Notes: generated by a model from the sequence alone, not told the origin. 64,000 bases of DNA from Verrucomicrobiota bacterium (GCA_016199985.1 JACQFQ010000028.1:26741-90740); one strand, 5' to 3'. Shown: positions 54,022-63,611, counted from the stretch's first letter. A program made the numbers and translations.

Positions 54022-55479
54022 TCAGGCGAGCAGCTGAGTCACGACCCGGCCGTGAACATCGGTCAAACGGCGGTTGGCGCCGCTGAATCGCACCGACAGT
54101 TTCTCATGCTGGATGCCGAGCAAGTGGAGGACGGTGGCGTGGAAATCGTAGGTGCTGGTGACGTCGCTCTGCGCCTTCCAGGACCAGGGGTCGGTCTCGC
54201 CATACGCCGCGCCGCCGCGAACTCCGGCGCCCGCCATCCATCCAACGAACGCGCCGCCGTTGTGATCGCGCCCTTCGCCCCCCTGGCTGAACGGCATTCT
54301 GCCAAACTCGGTGTTCCACAGGACCAGCGTGTCCTCCAGCAGCCCGCGCGCCTTGAGATCCCGCAGCAGCGTCGCGATCGGCAGGTCCGTGGCGGCGCAC
54401 ATGGGGGGGAGCTCCTTGGCGATGCTCGTGTGGTTGTCCCAGTTGTTCGACGGCCCTCCCGCCCCGCTCCAGACCTGCACAAAGCGCACGCCCCGCTCGA
54501 TCATCCGCCGCGCAAGCAAACACCTCCGTCCGAAGTCCTGGGACGCCGGTTCTTCAAGGCCGTAGGCGCGTCGCAACTCCGCCGGTTCGCCGGAGAGATC
54601 GAAGACCTCGGGGGCGCTCAGCTGCATCCTGGCGGCCAGTTCATAGGCCCGAACGCGGGATTCCAGACGCGTGTCCTCCGCTCGCATGGCTTGATGCGCG
54701 CGGTTGAATTTGTCGAGCAGCGTCAGTCCCTCCTGGCTGGCGGACGGCGTGATGAAGCGCGCCTGTTCGGGCGGGGCAAGGTCGGCGATCGGATTCGGCG
54801 CGCTGGCCTGGATCACCGTGCCCTGGTGCTGCGCCGGGAGAAACCCGCTGCTGAAGTTTCCCTTTTGATTGTAGGGCAGTCCCTTCGCGTCCGGGAGAAC
54901 AACGAAGGTGGGCAGATTGTCCGCGATCCGGCCCAGGCCATAGCTGATCCAGGAGCCGAAGCAGGGGAATCCGGGGAGCAGGAAGCCGGTGTTCATCAGA
55001 TAGCTTCCGGGACCGTGCACATTGGTCCTGGACGCCATGGCCATGAAGAAAGCCATGTCGTCGACGCAGGCCCCCAGATGCGGCAAGAGATCGCTCACCC
55101 ATCGACCGCATTGTCCATGACGCCGAAACGGAAACTGAGGCGGAAGGACCTTGCCCGGCTCGCTTGTGGCGGCTTCCACCCGAACGCCCGCCCCCGGATC
55201 AAAAGTCTGCCCCGCCCGCTGGAGCAGCTCCGGCTTGTAATCGAACAAATCCATCTGGCTCGCGCCGCCGTTCATGAACAGCTGGATGACGCGCCTGGCT
55301 TTCGGCGCGTGATGCGGCAAGGAGCTTGGGATCTCCCCCGCGACGGCCAGATCGCGATCGAGCAACTGCCACAACGCCACCCCCCCGAGGCCCGCGCCGA
55401 GCCGGGAGACGAACTCGCGCCGGCTTTCGACGGACGCCAAGCGCAAGGGCGGGCTGCGGCGTTGATCTGCTGGATTCAT
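54022..55479 (-). CDS. Tat-exported DUF1501 (sulfatase-like) protein
   Basis: A 485-residue secreted protein. The leader has a twin-arginine motif (ESRREFVSRLGAGLGGVAL). The DUF1501 domain, related to alkaline-phosphatase/sulfatase folds, reads RVIQLFMNGGASQMDLFDYKPEL near the start, GSWISYGLG, GVRFVQVWSGAGGPSNNWDNH in the middle, and LVLWNTEFGRMPFSQGGEGRDHN towards the end, then a Tyr-rich HATVLHLLGI and a C-terminal ANRRLTDVHG. It always travels with DUF1549/DUF1553 proteins in this phylum and is separated from that gene by 8 bp here. A role in degradation of sulfated polysaccharides is proposed for such pairs but not proven. Confidence 0.92.
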   Translation of the reverse strand: MNPADQRRSPPLRLASVESRREFVSRLGAGLGGVALWQLLDRDLAVAGEIPSSLPHHAPKARRVIQLFMNGGASQMDLFDYKPELLQRAGQTFDPGAGVRVEAATSEPGKVLPPQFPFRRHGQCGRWVSDLLPHLGACVDDMAFFMAMASRTNVHGPGSYLMNTGFLLPGFPCFGSWISYGLGRIADNLPTFVVLPDAKGLPYNQKGNFSSGFLPAQHQGTVIQASAPNPIADLAPPEQARFITPSASQEGLTLLDKFNRAHQAMRAEDTRLESRVRAYELAARMQLSAPEVFDLSGEPAELRRAYGLEEPASQDFGRRCLLARRMIERGVRFVQVWSGAGGPSNNWDNHTSIAKELPPMCAATDLPIATLLRDLKARGLLEDTLVLWNTEFGRMPFSQGGEGRDHNGGAFVGWMAGAGVRGGAAYGETDPWSWKAQSDVTSTYDFHATVLHLLGIQHEKLSVRFSGANRRLTDVHGRVVTQLLA

Positions 55480-55487
55480 GGCGTGGA

Positions 55488-58265
55488 TTAATCGAGGAAC
55501 ACAAACTCGTTCGAGTTGAAGAGGAGCCGCGCAAGATTCGCGAGTCCATGCCGCCGGGCGTACGCCGTGAAATCGGCCGCCTCATCGCGGGCGGGAGGAC
55601 GATTGAAGACCCAGCGAAAAGCCTCCCGCACCTGAGCGTCGACGTCCGCGGCCGACTGCTCCAATCGATGGGCAAAATGTTCGCATTGGCGCGTCATGAA
55701 GGCGCTGTTCCATAAGCCCAACGCCTGCTGAATGGTCACCTGGGCGTTCCGCACAGGCATCCACTGATCGCCCGCCGGACAATCCAGGGCGTCCATGAAC
55801 GGATCCGGCAGCGTGCGAAACAGAAATCGATACACGCCGCGACGCCGCCCCGCGGCGTCATCCACGTTGAACTTCGTGTAGTCCACTCTCGGCGTGACGT
55901 GGATTCCCGGCTGCAGGTCGAACTGATGGTCGCTCGGACCCCCCATCCTCAAATCCAGTCGCCCCGAAATCTGGAGCACGGTGTCCCGAATCTGTTCGGC
56001 GTCGAGGCGCGCGCGATTCATTCGCGCGAGCAGCCTGTTCTCAGGATCCACGTCGGACGGGGTCGACGGGTTTCGACTCTCCTGCCTGTAGGTTTGGCTG
56101 GTCACAACCAGGCGATGGAGCTGCTTCATCGATCCGTGGGCGTCGTCGCGGAACCACGTCGCCAACCAATCGAGCAGTTCCGGATGGGTGGGGATGTCTC
56201 CCATGCGCCCAAAATCGTTGGGAGTCCCCGCGAGTCCGCGGCCGAAGTGGTGATGCCACACGCGATTCACGATGGAGCGCCACGTGAGGGGGTTCTCGGG
56301 ATGCGTGAGCCATCGCGCGAGCGCCGCGCGCCGGAGGCCTTCATCGGTCGAGTCCGCGGAGGGAAAGGCGGGCAAACCAGCGACAGAAACACAGCTCAAC
56401 GCGCCGGGGCTCGCGACGCCGAGCGGCTGCGTGATTTCTCCGCGCTTGAGGATGTGAACGGGTCGCGGGCGGCCGGAGGGCTTCAGGCCCCCATCGGGGA
56501 TGAAGTCGCTCGCCGCGGCGTACACATACGCGGGCGCCGGCAATTGGCTCGACTCGCCCTCCCAGCGATGACGCATGACCGTCGTCGCCAACGTCGCCGC
56601 TTCCTCCGAGGATCGTTCCGCCTTCGGCTTCGCCAGGATCTGATCGATGGCGCCGGGCAGCGCCGCCAGCGCGTCGGACGGGGAGAAGGAGGAGATCGAG
56701 AGACGGAACCGTCCGATGCAATGGCCGCCGTGAAGCTGCTTCAATACGAAAACCAGCTGGGCGCCCTTGGGAATTTCAAGCGCGCTCGCGAGCTCGAACA
56801 CCGCATGGTGACGCTCGCCTTCCTGGGGATGGATTCCCCAGGCGCTCTTTTCATCCCCATCGAGGGAATGGTCGATGATCCAACCGGGCTGATTGTAGTC
56901 GGCGGACGCCTTCTTCATCGGCACGTCCACGGCAGCGCTCGCTCCGGGAAGGAAGAGCCTCACTTGAAACTCGGACAGGTGGAGGTTCCCATTCGCCTCG
57001 CGTCCGGGTCCCTTCTGCGGCAGGCGGTCGTCCGGCATGACCTCCAAGCGAACGGCCGTGACCCTCGGGGGCAGTTCGCGAACGCTGAGCGTGTAGATAT
57101 CGGTGGGGCCGTGACGTCCGCTGACGAAGAACGATCCGTCGGCCTGGCGCTCCATCCGCGCGCCGGACGCCGAAAGGAATGTGTCAGGGGCAATCGCGCT
57201 CCATGAGGATACGGCGTCCTTCCGGGCTGACTCCAGACGTTGAATGGCCGCCTGGGTCTCGGGGTGGGCGAGTTCGGATCGATCGCCTTGGTTGAGGAGG
57301 GCCAGATGTCTCAACAGCTCCCGGCGCTGGCGGTGAACCGCGGGGTCGGAGTCGTACGGACGGTTCGCGCGATCGACGCCCGAGAATACGGCTTGCAAGC
57401 CGTAGTAGTCGCGCTGCGTCACGGGATCGAACTTGTGATCGTGACATCGGGCGCACTGCACGGTGACGCTGGCAAATGTCTGCATCACGGTGGTGAGGAT
57501 GTCGTCTCGATCCAGGTAGCGCCCCATCTGGCGGTCCAGCGTGTCCTCGCGGATATCCCGCAGAGAACTTTCATCCCAGGGGCCGGCGGCAAGAAAGCCG
57601 AGCGCGACAGTGACGGCCGAGTCGTCGGGATACATCACGTCGCCGGCCACCTGCTCCTGAACAAAGCGCGAATAGGGTTTGTCGGAGTTGAAGGATGCGA
57701 TGAGGTAATCGCGATAGGGCCAGGCGTTGGTCCGGATTCGATCCTGATCGTGCCCGTGGGTTTCGGCGAAGTGGGCCACATCCATCCAATGACGGGCCCA
57801 TCGCTCACCGTAGCGCGGGCTCGCCAGCAATCGGTCGACAGCGCGCTCGTAAGCGTCGGGAGCGGCGTCGGCCACGAAACGGTCCATCTCCTCCGGCGTC
57901 GGCCCCAACCCGGTCAGATCGAAGGAAAGCCGACGGAGCAGAACGCGTCGATCGGCTTCAGGGGCGGGGATCAATCCCTTGGACCGGAGTGATCCTCTGA
58001 TGAAACCATCAATGGGGTTCGCGACCGCGGGGTTGCTGGTCTCCGGGGAGCGAGGCGGGAGCACGGACCGCAGCGGCTGGAGAGCCCACCAGGCATTTGA
58101 GACTGAAGAACCCGCCTCTGTGGCCGGGAGCCTGGAGCCAAAGGCCAATGTCGCAAGCAGCAGACCGCGCAAGGCAAGGACTCGCAAGCCGCGCGTTCCG
58201 CCCCAGCAGAACCGTCGGGCGGTCCATGGGTCGTGCGCGGCGAGAGGCTGGCGCTTGGTTTTCAT
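55488..58265 (-). CDS. DUF1549/DUF1553 (PSCyt2/PSD1) secreted protein without the PSCyt1 domain
   Basis: About 925 residues. A signal sequence (ALRGLLLATLAFGSRLPATEA) leads to the DUF1549 block (NPIDGFIRGSLRSKGL, RRLSFDLTGLGPTPEEMDRFV, RYGERWARHWMDVAHFAETHG) and a c-type haem-like CARCHDHKFDPVTQRDYY motif. A middle carbohydrate-binding-like beta region is followed by DUF1553 (RAALARWLTHPENPLTWRSIVNRVWHHHFGRGL, RLDAEQIRDTVLQISGRLDL). The N-terminal PSCyt1 cytochrome domain present in many relatives is missing. ATG at 58265 was preferred to a GTG at 58280 because the predicted promoter -10 box ends at 58281. Paired with DUF1501. Confidence 0.92.
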   Translation of the reverse strand: MKTKRQPLAAHDPWTARRFCWGGTRGLRVLALRGLLLATLAFGSRLPATEAGSSVSNAWWALQPLRSVLPPRSPETSNPAVANPIDGFIRGSLRSKGLIPAPEADRRVLLRRLSFDLTGLGPTPEEMDRFVADAAPDAYERAVDRLLASPRYGERWARHWMDVAHFAETHGHDQDRIRTNAWPYRDYLIASFNSDKPYSRFVQEQVAGDVMYPDDSAVTVALGFLAAGPWDESSLRDIREDTLDRQMGRYLDRDDILTTVMQTFASVTVQCARCHDHKFDPVTQRDYYGLQAVFSGVDRANRPYDSDPAVHRQRRELLRHLALLNQGDRSELAHPETQAAIQRLESARKDAVSSWSAIAPDTFLSASGARMERQADGSFFVSGRHGPTDIYTLSVRELPPRVTAVRLEVMPDDRLPQKGPGREANGNLHLSEFQVRLFLPGASAAVDVPMKKASADYNQPGWIIDHSLDGDEKSAWGIHPQEGERHHAVFELASALEIPKGAQLVFVLKQLHGGHCIGRFRLSISSFSPSDALAALPGAIDQILAKPKAERSSEEAATLATTVMRHRWEGESSQLPAPAYVYAAASDFIPDGGLKPSGRPRPVHILKRGEITQPLGVASPGALSCVSVAGLPAFPSADSTDEGLRRAALARWLTHPENPLTWRSIVNRVWHHHFGRGLAGTPNDFGRMGDIPTHPELLDWLATWFRDDAHGSMKQLHRLVVTSQTYRQESRNPSTPSDVDPENRLLARMNRARLDAEQIRDTVLQISGRLDLRMGGPSDHQFDLQPGIHVTPRVDYTKFNVDDAAGRRRGVYRFLFRTLPDPFMDALDCPAGDQWMPVRNAQVTIQQALGLWNSAFMTRQCEHFAHRLEQSAADVDAQVREAFRWVFNRPPARDEAADFTAYARRHGLANLARLLFNSNEFVFLD

Positions 58266-58280
58266 TGATCGGCGTTCCAC

Positions 58281-58309
58281 AAGCTAGCAAGGCGCTCGGA
58301 AGAAACCAA
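58281..58309 (-). promoter_or_regulatory. Promoter of the DUF1549-DUF1501 operon
   Basis: TTGGTT (58309-58304), 17-nt spacer, TAGCTT (58286-58281). The transcript would start near 58274, leaving a leader of only about 9 nt before the ATG at 58265. Confidence 0.45.
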
Positions 58310-58423
58310 CCCTGTCCGCGGACATCGCGCAATCTTCAATTACGAACTCTCGCCGACAAGCCCCATCACCCACGGTCAGGAAAGGCCGCGCCTTCAGGAA
58401 CAGCCCAGCGCCCGGAGTTTCCC

Positions 58424-58452
58424 ATGGCGTTCCAAGCCAGCGACGCTAGATT
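58424..58452 (+). promoter_or_regulatory. Candidate promoter of the PQQ-propeller operon
   Basis: ATGGCG (58424-58429, weak), 17-nt spacer, TAGATT (58447-58452). Between it and the gene lies ATG-CCA-TGA (58473-58481), a two-codon frame whose stop overlaps the start codon of the propeller gene. Confidence 0.3.
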
Positions 58453-58477
58453 GCGCTCCGCTGGGCTCGCAAATGCC

Positions 58478-59842
58478 ATGAAACGACCGATGATCTGGTT
58501 GCTCCTTCTCTCGCCGCTTCTTCTGGCGCCAGAGCGGACGCGCGCCACCGAGGCTGAATCCGCTGGCGGAAAGGAGTCGAACGTCGCGTCGCTCTCCTTC
58601 TGGCCGCAATGGCGCGGGCCCATGGCGAACGGAAGCGCCCCAAAGGCTCAACCGCCACTGAGGTGGAGCGAGACAAACCACTTGCGCTGGCGCGCCGCGA
58701 TCCCCGGCAAGGCCCACTCATCCCCCGTCGTCTGGGGAGACCGCGTCTTTCTCACCACAGCCATCCCCGTGGGAGAGCCCGGACCGCCGGTCTATGACAA
58801 TGCGCCCGGAAGCCACGACAATCTCCCCGTCACGCAAACGAACCGCTTCGTGCTTCTCGCTGTTTCGCGCAAGGACGGACGCGTTCTCTGGCAACGCACG
58901 GTTCGCGAGGAGTTCCCTCACGAGGGCGGCCATCGCACCGGAAGCCTCACTTCGGCCTCGCCGATCACGGACGGCGAACACGTCTGGGCGAACTTCGGAT
59001 CGCATGGACTCTACTGCTTCACCGTGGACGGCGAGCTCCGGTGGAAGAAGGATCTCGGACAAATGCACACGCTGCACGCCCATGGCGAAGGCAGTTCTCC
59101 CGCTCTGCATGGCGATTCCCTCGTTCTGAACTGGGACCAGGAGTCCGACTCCAAGCTCTACTGCTTCGACAAACGCACCGGATCGATCCGATGGGTGGCG
59201 CCCCGCGACGAGGAAACCTCCTGGTCCACGCCGCTGATCGTGGAGATGGAGGAGACAGGGAAGCGACAGATCGTCGTCAGCGCGACGAAACGCATCCGCG
59301 GCTACGACCTCGCGACCGGCGCGCAGATCTGGGAGTGCGGGGGCCTCGCCCGCAACGTCGTGGCGAGCCCCGTCGAGAGTCATGGAGTCGTCATCGCGGG
59401 CAACAGCTACGACTGGCAGGCAATGCTCGCGATCCGGTTGAAGGACGCGCGCGGCGACGTCACCGACACGGCCGGCGTCGCCTGGAAGCTCACCCGGCTC
59501 ACCCCCTATGTTCCCTCGCCGCTGGTGTACGAAGACACCCTCTACTTCCTCCGTCATAACCAGAACATCCTCTCGCGCGTGGATCCTCAAACGGGAAAGC
59601 ATCGCGGCGACCCCGTGCGCTTGCCCGAGCTCCGCGACATTTTCGCGTCGCCCGTCGCCGCGGCGGGACGGATCTATATCACCGGACGCGAAGGGATGAC
59701 TGTGGTGGTGAAGCATGACCGGGAGAATACGCTTCTCGCCGTCAACCGCCTCGACGATGTCTTCAGCGCCTCGCCCGCGCTGGTGGATCACGAAATCTAC
59801 CTTCGCGGGGAACGCTTCCTCTACTGCATCGCGGAGGACTGA
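58478..59842 (+). CDS. Secreted PQQ-like beta-propeller protein
   Basis: A 454-residue exported protein with a short signal (MIWLLLLSPLLLAPERTRA). It opens with WPQWRGPMANG, the usual beginning of secreted eight-bladed PQQ-like propellers in Planctomycetes and Verrucomicrobia. Repeated blades of the type LLAVSRKDGRVLWQRTV, LYCFDKRTGSIRWVAP and IRGYDLATGAQIWECGG are visible. Such proteins are often annotated as outer membrane protein assembly factor-like or dehydrogenase-like, but no PQQ-binding catalytic residues can be identified, so a scaffold or binding role is more likely. The alpha/beta hydrolase gene follows after 17 bp. Confidence 0.88.
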   Translation: MKRPMIWLLLLSPLLLAPERTRATEAESAGGKESNVASLSFWPQWRGPMANGSAPKAQPPLRWSETNHLRWRAAIPGKAHSSPVVWGDRVFLTTAIPVGEPGPPVYDNAPGSHDNLPVTQTNRFVLLAVSRKDGRVLWQRTVREEFPHEGGHRTGSLTSASPITDGEHVWANFGSHGLYCFTVDGELRWKKDLGQMHTLHAHGEGSSPALHGDSLVLNWDQESDSKLYCFDKRTGSIRWVAPRDEETSWSTPLIVEMEETGKRQIVVSATKRIRGYDLATGAQIWECGGLARNVVASPVESHGVVIAGNSYDWQAMLAIRLKDARGDVTDTAGVAWKLTRLTPYVPSPLVYEDTLYFLRHNQNILSRVDPQTGKHRGDPVRLPELRDIFASPVAAAGRIYITGREGMTVVVKHDRENTLLAVNRLDDVFSASPALVDHEIYLRGERFLYCIAED

Positions 59843-59859
59843 TCGTCGCCGCCCATGCC

Positions 59860-60711
59860 ATGATCCGATCCGACACCGCGCCAGAGTCTCCGCGCCCCGC
59901 CGAGGATTCCCTTGGCGCCAACGGCGTCGAGCGCCTGAGTGTCAGAGACTATCCATCGCCCCGCTCCGACGCTCCCACGCTGGTTTATCTGCCCGGGATC
60001 CACGGGGATTGGACCTTGATCGGCGCCTGCCGAGAGATCCTGCGCTCCCGGGTCCGCGTCGTGGAGATGACGTATCCACGAAACGTCGACTGGAAGCTCG
60101 CCGACTACGCCGCCGCGATCGAAGAGGCGCTGCAAACCCGCGGAATCGATCACGCCTGGCTTCTGGGGGAATCGTTCGGGTCCCAGGTGCTGTGGGAATT
60201 GGCGGCTCGCCGTCGACTGCGCATAGACGGATTGATTCTCGCGGGAGGCTTTGTCGCCTACCCTTGCCCCGCTCTGCTCAAAGCGGCGCAATGGCTGTTC
60301 CCCAGAATCCCTTACTCTCTGCTGCGATCCATCCTCCCGGTCTATGTGTTGTACGCGCGCCTCCGCTATCGTGGAAACCCGGCCATGATTCAAGGCGCCC
60401 GGGAGTTTGTCGCGAGGCGCACACCCGAGGATCTGCGGGCGATGGAGCGCCGACTCCAGCTCATCGCGGAGAATGATCCCCGTCCCGTCGCCAGCGAGAA
60501 TCGCGCCCCACTCCATCATCTCTACGGCTTCTTTGATCCGATCGTTCCCTGGAAGCCGGTGGCTCGTTGGCTGCGACTCCACTCCCCCGCCCTGCAAGGA
60601 AGCCGGCGCGTCCTTCTCTCCGATCACACCATCCTGGCGACCGCGGCGCGCGCGTCAGCGGAGCAGATCTGCGAGTGGATCGCTTTGCAGCCCGTGAAAA
60701 CGGGTTGCTAG
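59860..60711 (+). CDS. Alpha/beta hydrolase fold protein
   Basis: A 283-residue hydrolase. The oxyanion region is LVYLPGIHGDW, the nucleophile elbow AWLLGESFGSQV has Ser in GESFG, the acid Asp is in HHLYGFFDPIVPW, and the catalytic His is in VLLSDHTILA. The substrate is unknown; there is no signal peptide, so it is cytoplasmic. It is probably co-transcribed with the propeller gene. Its TAG stop overlaps the stop codon of the convergent GH2 gene in the shared tetranucleotide CTAG. Confidence 0.85.
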   Translation: MIRSDTAPESPRPAEDSLGANGVERLSVRDYPSPRSDAPTLVYLPGIHGDWTLIGACREILRSRVRVVEMTYPRNVDWKLADYAAAIEEALQTRGIDHAWLLGESFGSQVLWELAARRRLRIDGLILAGGFVAYPCPALLKAAQWLFPRIPYSLLRSILPVYVLYARLRYRGNPAMIQGAREFVARRTPEDLRAMERRLQLIAENDPRPVASENRAPLHHLYGFFDPIVPWKPVARWLRLHSPALQGSRRVLLSDHTILATAARASAEQICEWIALQPVKTGC

Positions 60712-62588
60712 GGACGCGCGACGGGTTGTGGATGGAGCCTGCGATTGGCCTCGGAAACCCGCTTCTCATCGACCTTCAGCACCTCGCGGTCGTAGGTCAT
60801 CAATCCGTTCACCTCGACTTCGACGTCCGTGGTTTGCGTGTAGATCGCGGCCGAGAGCCCCTTCTCCTGGATCATGGGTTGCAACTTTTCAATGAGGTCG
60901 AGATAGGCCGTAGTGACCTCTTCCTGCGACTTGAAGTTGCGATAGCCCCAGTTCTTCTGCTCCTGCCAGGTGTGCCCCGGCAAAGGCAGTCCGAGTCCGC
61001 CGAACTCTCCGAGAACCATCGCTCGATCTGTCACGCGTTCCGGGGCGCCCGGTCCGGGATATTGGTGGTGGTCGAGGATGTGCCCCGCGGCGAAGTGGTT
61101 TCCCCCGCTCGCGCCGTCGACCAGCCGGCTGGGATCGTATTTGGCGACCCACTGGAGCGTGCGAACGGTATCAAACTGTCCCCACCCTTCATTGAAAGGC
61201 ACCCACGTGACGATGCACGGATGGTTGTAGCGTCCATCGATGAGCGCCTTGAGCTCGCGTTGATAAATGGCGCTCGATTCGGCGGAGCGGGTCATCTCAC
61301 GTCCATCAACGCCGCTCGGCCCGTGCCACTCGGCGCTGCGGTCGCCGCTCGGCATGTCCTGCCAGACCAGCATGCCCAGCTTGTCGCACCAGTAGTACCA
61401 GCGCTCCGGCTCCACCTTCACGTGCTTGCGAATGAGGTTGAAGCCGAGCCGGCGCGTCATCTCGATGTCGTAGCGGAGCGCGCTGTCGGTGGGCGCGGTG
61501 TAAAGGCCGTCCGGCCAGAATCCCTGGTCCAGGGGACCGCATTGAAAAAGCGCCTGATTGTTCAGCTGCATTCGAAGCGCGCCGTTGGCGTCGCGAGCCA
61601 GCGAGATCTTTCGCATTCCAAAATAGGAGGCGACCGTGTCCACCGTCTTCCCATGCTCGATCAACGACACTCTCAGATCATAGAGATGCGGGGAATCCGG
61701 ACTCCAGGGTTTTGCCCCGGGAATCCGCAGCTTCACTGTGCCGGTGATCTGGGCAGGGATGGATTTTGTGGAAGACGCCACATCCAGGACGCCCTGCTGA
61801 ATCACAACGCCCGAGGAGAGCGCCTCGACGCGATAGGCAACTCGTCCACCGCTTCCGACGCCGCGCGCCGTGACGCTCACCGCTGATTCGTCGAAATCCG
61901 GCGTGATCTTGAGGTCTTCGATGTGCGATGCCGGCACGGGCTCGAGCCAGGCCGTCTGCCAGATCCCGCTCGTGGGCGTATACCAAATCCCGCCGGGAGT
62001 CTTGACCTGCTTGCCCCGAGGCTGCGGCCCCTGATCATGCGGATCCCACACGGACACGCTGATCTCCTGCTCGCCCCTGGGCTTCAAGGAATCGGTCACA
62101 TCGAAGGTGAAGGCGTCGTAGCCGCCACGATGCGTCCCGACTTCCTTCCCGTTCACCGACACGATCGCCTCCCAATCCACCGCGCCAAAGTGAAGCAGCA
62201 CGCGCTTCCCCTTCCATGAGCGCGAAAGCGTGAACGACCTTCGATACCAGAGCCGCTGGTCAGCGCCCACGCGACGCTTCACTCCCGACAACGCGGACTC
62301 GATGGGAAATGGAACAAGAATCTTCCCGTCCATGGCCGCCGGCGCCGGGGCATTGGTGGCTGTGACGGCGTAATCCCAGAGACCGTTCAGGTTTTGCCAG
62401 TCGCCACGAACCATCTGAGGCCGCGGATAGTCCGGATGCGCCTGCTCCGGCGACACATCGCGCGCCCATCGCGTCATGACGTTTCCCTCCACCGGCTTCC
62501 AAACGGCGGCGTTAAGAGGGGCCGACAGGAGCCCGCCGGTCGTCAGCGTCGCGGCGAGCGCGCTGATGAGAATGTCGCGATGTTTCAT
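60708..62588 (-). CDS. Exported glycoside hydrolase family 2 enzyme
   Basis: A 626-residue protein with a signal peptide (ILISALAATLTTGGLLSAPLNA). Domain order fits GH2: an N-terminal jelly-roll sugar-binding domain (YRRSFTLSRSWKGKRVLLHFGAVDWEA, GGYDAFTFDVTDSL), an immunoglobulin-like domain, and a TIM barrel (GFNLIRKHVKVEPERWYYWCDKLGMLVWQDMP). The acid/base Glu is in VTWVPFNEGWGQFD, and a nucleophile Glu candidate in MVLGEFGGLGLP. Specificity (galactosidase, glucuronidase or mannosidase) cannot be read. It fits with the surrounding polysaccharide-related genes. Confidence 0.9.
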   Translation of the reverse strand: MKHRDILISALAATLTTGGLLSAPLNAAVWKPVEGNVMTRWARDVSPEQAHPDYPRPQMVRGDWQNLNGLWDYAVTATNAPAPAAMDGKILVPFPIESALSGVKRRVGADQRLWYRRSFTLSRSWKGKRVLLHFGAVDWEAIVSVNGKEVGTHRGGYDAFTFDVTDSLKPRGEQEISVSVWDPHDQGPQPRGKQVKTPGGIWYTPTSGIWQTAWLEPVPASHIEDLKITPDFDESAVSVTARGVGSGGRVAYRVEALSSGVVIQQGVLDVASSTKSIPAQITGTVKLRIPGAKPWSPDSPHLYDLRVSLIEHGKTVDTVASYFGMRKISLARDANGALRMQLNNQALFQCGPLDQGFWPDGLYTAPTDSALRYDIEMTRRLGFNLIRKHVKVEPERWYYWCDKLGMLVWQDMPSGDRSAEWHGPSGVDGREMTRSAESSAIYQRELKALIDGRYNHPCIVTWVPFNEGWGQFDTVRTLQWVAKYDPSRLVDGASGGNHFAAGHILDHHQYPGPGAPERVTDRAMVLGEFGGLGLPLPGHTWQEQKNWGYRNFKSQEEVTTAYLDLIEKLQPMIQEKGLSAAIYTQTTDVEVEVNGLMTYDREVLKVDEKRVSEANRRLHPQPVARP

Positions 62589-62640
62589 GGGGTTTTATGA
62601 GAAATGCGTCGGAGACTCTGTGACTTCCAAAAGGCCCGGG

Positions 62641-63174
62641 TCAAGACCCGCGGCGGCGTTGCAGCCAGAGACCTTGGGCGGTCTTCCAATCCTCCGGAGT
62701 GTTGATGTTGAAGAAGTGCGCCTCATCGAAGCCTGAGAGCCGCGGAGCTCGCGCGCGCAGCCGCCTGGCCAAGGATTGAAGGCTGAGTTCCCCGCCCGCG
62801 ATGGCGCGTCTCAGGCTCGGCAAGTGATCACGCCAGATCACGGCGGGAAAACCCCGCAGGCCGGCGCGGGAAGTGAAGCACGCGGCTCGTCTCGAACGGG
62901 CCGTCTTCACGATCCGGAGCAGCAGCGAGGGAGCGACGAATGGCATGTCGCAGGAGAGAAACAGGCAGGCATCCTGTCGCGATGAGGCGATCGCGGTGAG
63001 AATCCCGCCCAAGGGACCGCATCGGGGCACGGCGTCGCGGCGCACTACACGACAGGGAAAGCCGGCCTCGCGGGCCACGCCGCGCAGAATCGACAACAAC
63101 GACCGACCGCCGAGGCGCAGGCGGGACTTGTCCCGCCCCATCCGCTCGCTGAGCCCGCCGGCGAGAATCACCAC
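62641..63174 (-). CDS. mobA: Molybdenum cofactor guanylyltransferase MobA-like
   Basis: A 177-residue nucleotidyltransferase starting at a GTG. The GTP-binding signature is LAGGLSERMGRDKSRLRLGG; the metal-binding Asp lies in LFLSCDMPFVA, and CGPLGGILTAI and the end FNINTPEDW complete the family pattern. MobA attaches GMP to molybdopterin for molybdoenzymes. No other molybdopterin genes are in the window, so the wider pathway must lie elsewhere. It is 52 bp upstream of the GH2 gene and about 41 bp downstream of the small membrane protein. Confidence 0.9.
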   Translation of the reverse strand: MVILAGGLSERMGRDKSRLRLGGRSLLSILRGVAREAGFPCRVVRRDAVPRCGPLGGILTAIASSRQDACLFLSCDMPFVAPSLLLRIVKTARSRRAACFTSRAGLRGFPAVIWRDHLPSLRRAIAGGELSLQSLARRLRARAPRLSGFDEAHFFNINTPEDWKTAQGLWLQRRRGS

Positions 63175-63215
63175 CTAAACGGATGAGCGCGATCGCCCTG
63201 GCGTGAAAGCGACCT

Positions 63216-63611
63216 TCATCGCGGCAGCCCCAACGAAGGCACCCAGCGATCCTCGAGCCGATTCCAAAAGAGCCACGCGACGAACCCGCCGACAAAGTAG
63301 CAAACAACATCCCAGGGATCGCCGACCGCGCCTCGCTTGAGATGGGGACCCGCGACCTCAAATAGCACCGACCACACCGCCCAATGGAAGAGCGTTTCGC
63401 GCGCCGAAGGCGGATTGTCATTTGTCCGAAGTCCGAGTTTCCGCTGCGTCCAGAGAAAGAACGGGAGGGCGGCCGGGATCAAGAGAACGTCGTTGAAGTA
63501 GGAGCGCATGAAGATCGAATCGACATGCGGCTTTACGACGAAGCGGTTGACGCAGTAGGCGGCGCAGGCCAGGACGCAGAGCGGGTCGAGCGCGTATCGG
63601 AACCGGGTCAC
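63216..63611 (-). CDS. Small uncharacterised membrane protein
   Basis: About 131 residues from a GTG at 63611, with 3-4 hydrophobic segments (LDPLCVLACAAYCVNRF, NDVLLIPAALPFFLW, TLFHWAVWSVLFEVAG, VCYFVGGFVAWLFW). I recognise only a generic small membrane-protein pattern with conserved WDVVCYF near the end. The GTG overlaps the stop of a 21-codon frame (GTGA), so translation is likely coupled to it. The frame remains open up to 63689, but the predicted -10 box lies at 63680-63685, which rules out the first upstream start. Confidence 0.6.
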   Translation of the reverse strand: MTRFRYALDPLCVLACAAYCVNRFVVKPHVDSIFMRSYFNDVLLIPAALPFFLWTQRKLGLRTNDNPPSARETLFHWAVWSVLFEVAGPHLKRGAVGDPWDVVCYFVGGFVAWLFWNRLEDRWVPSLGLPR

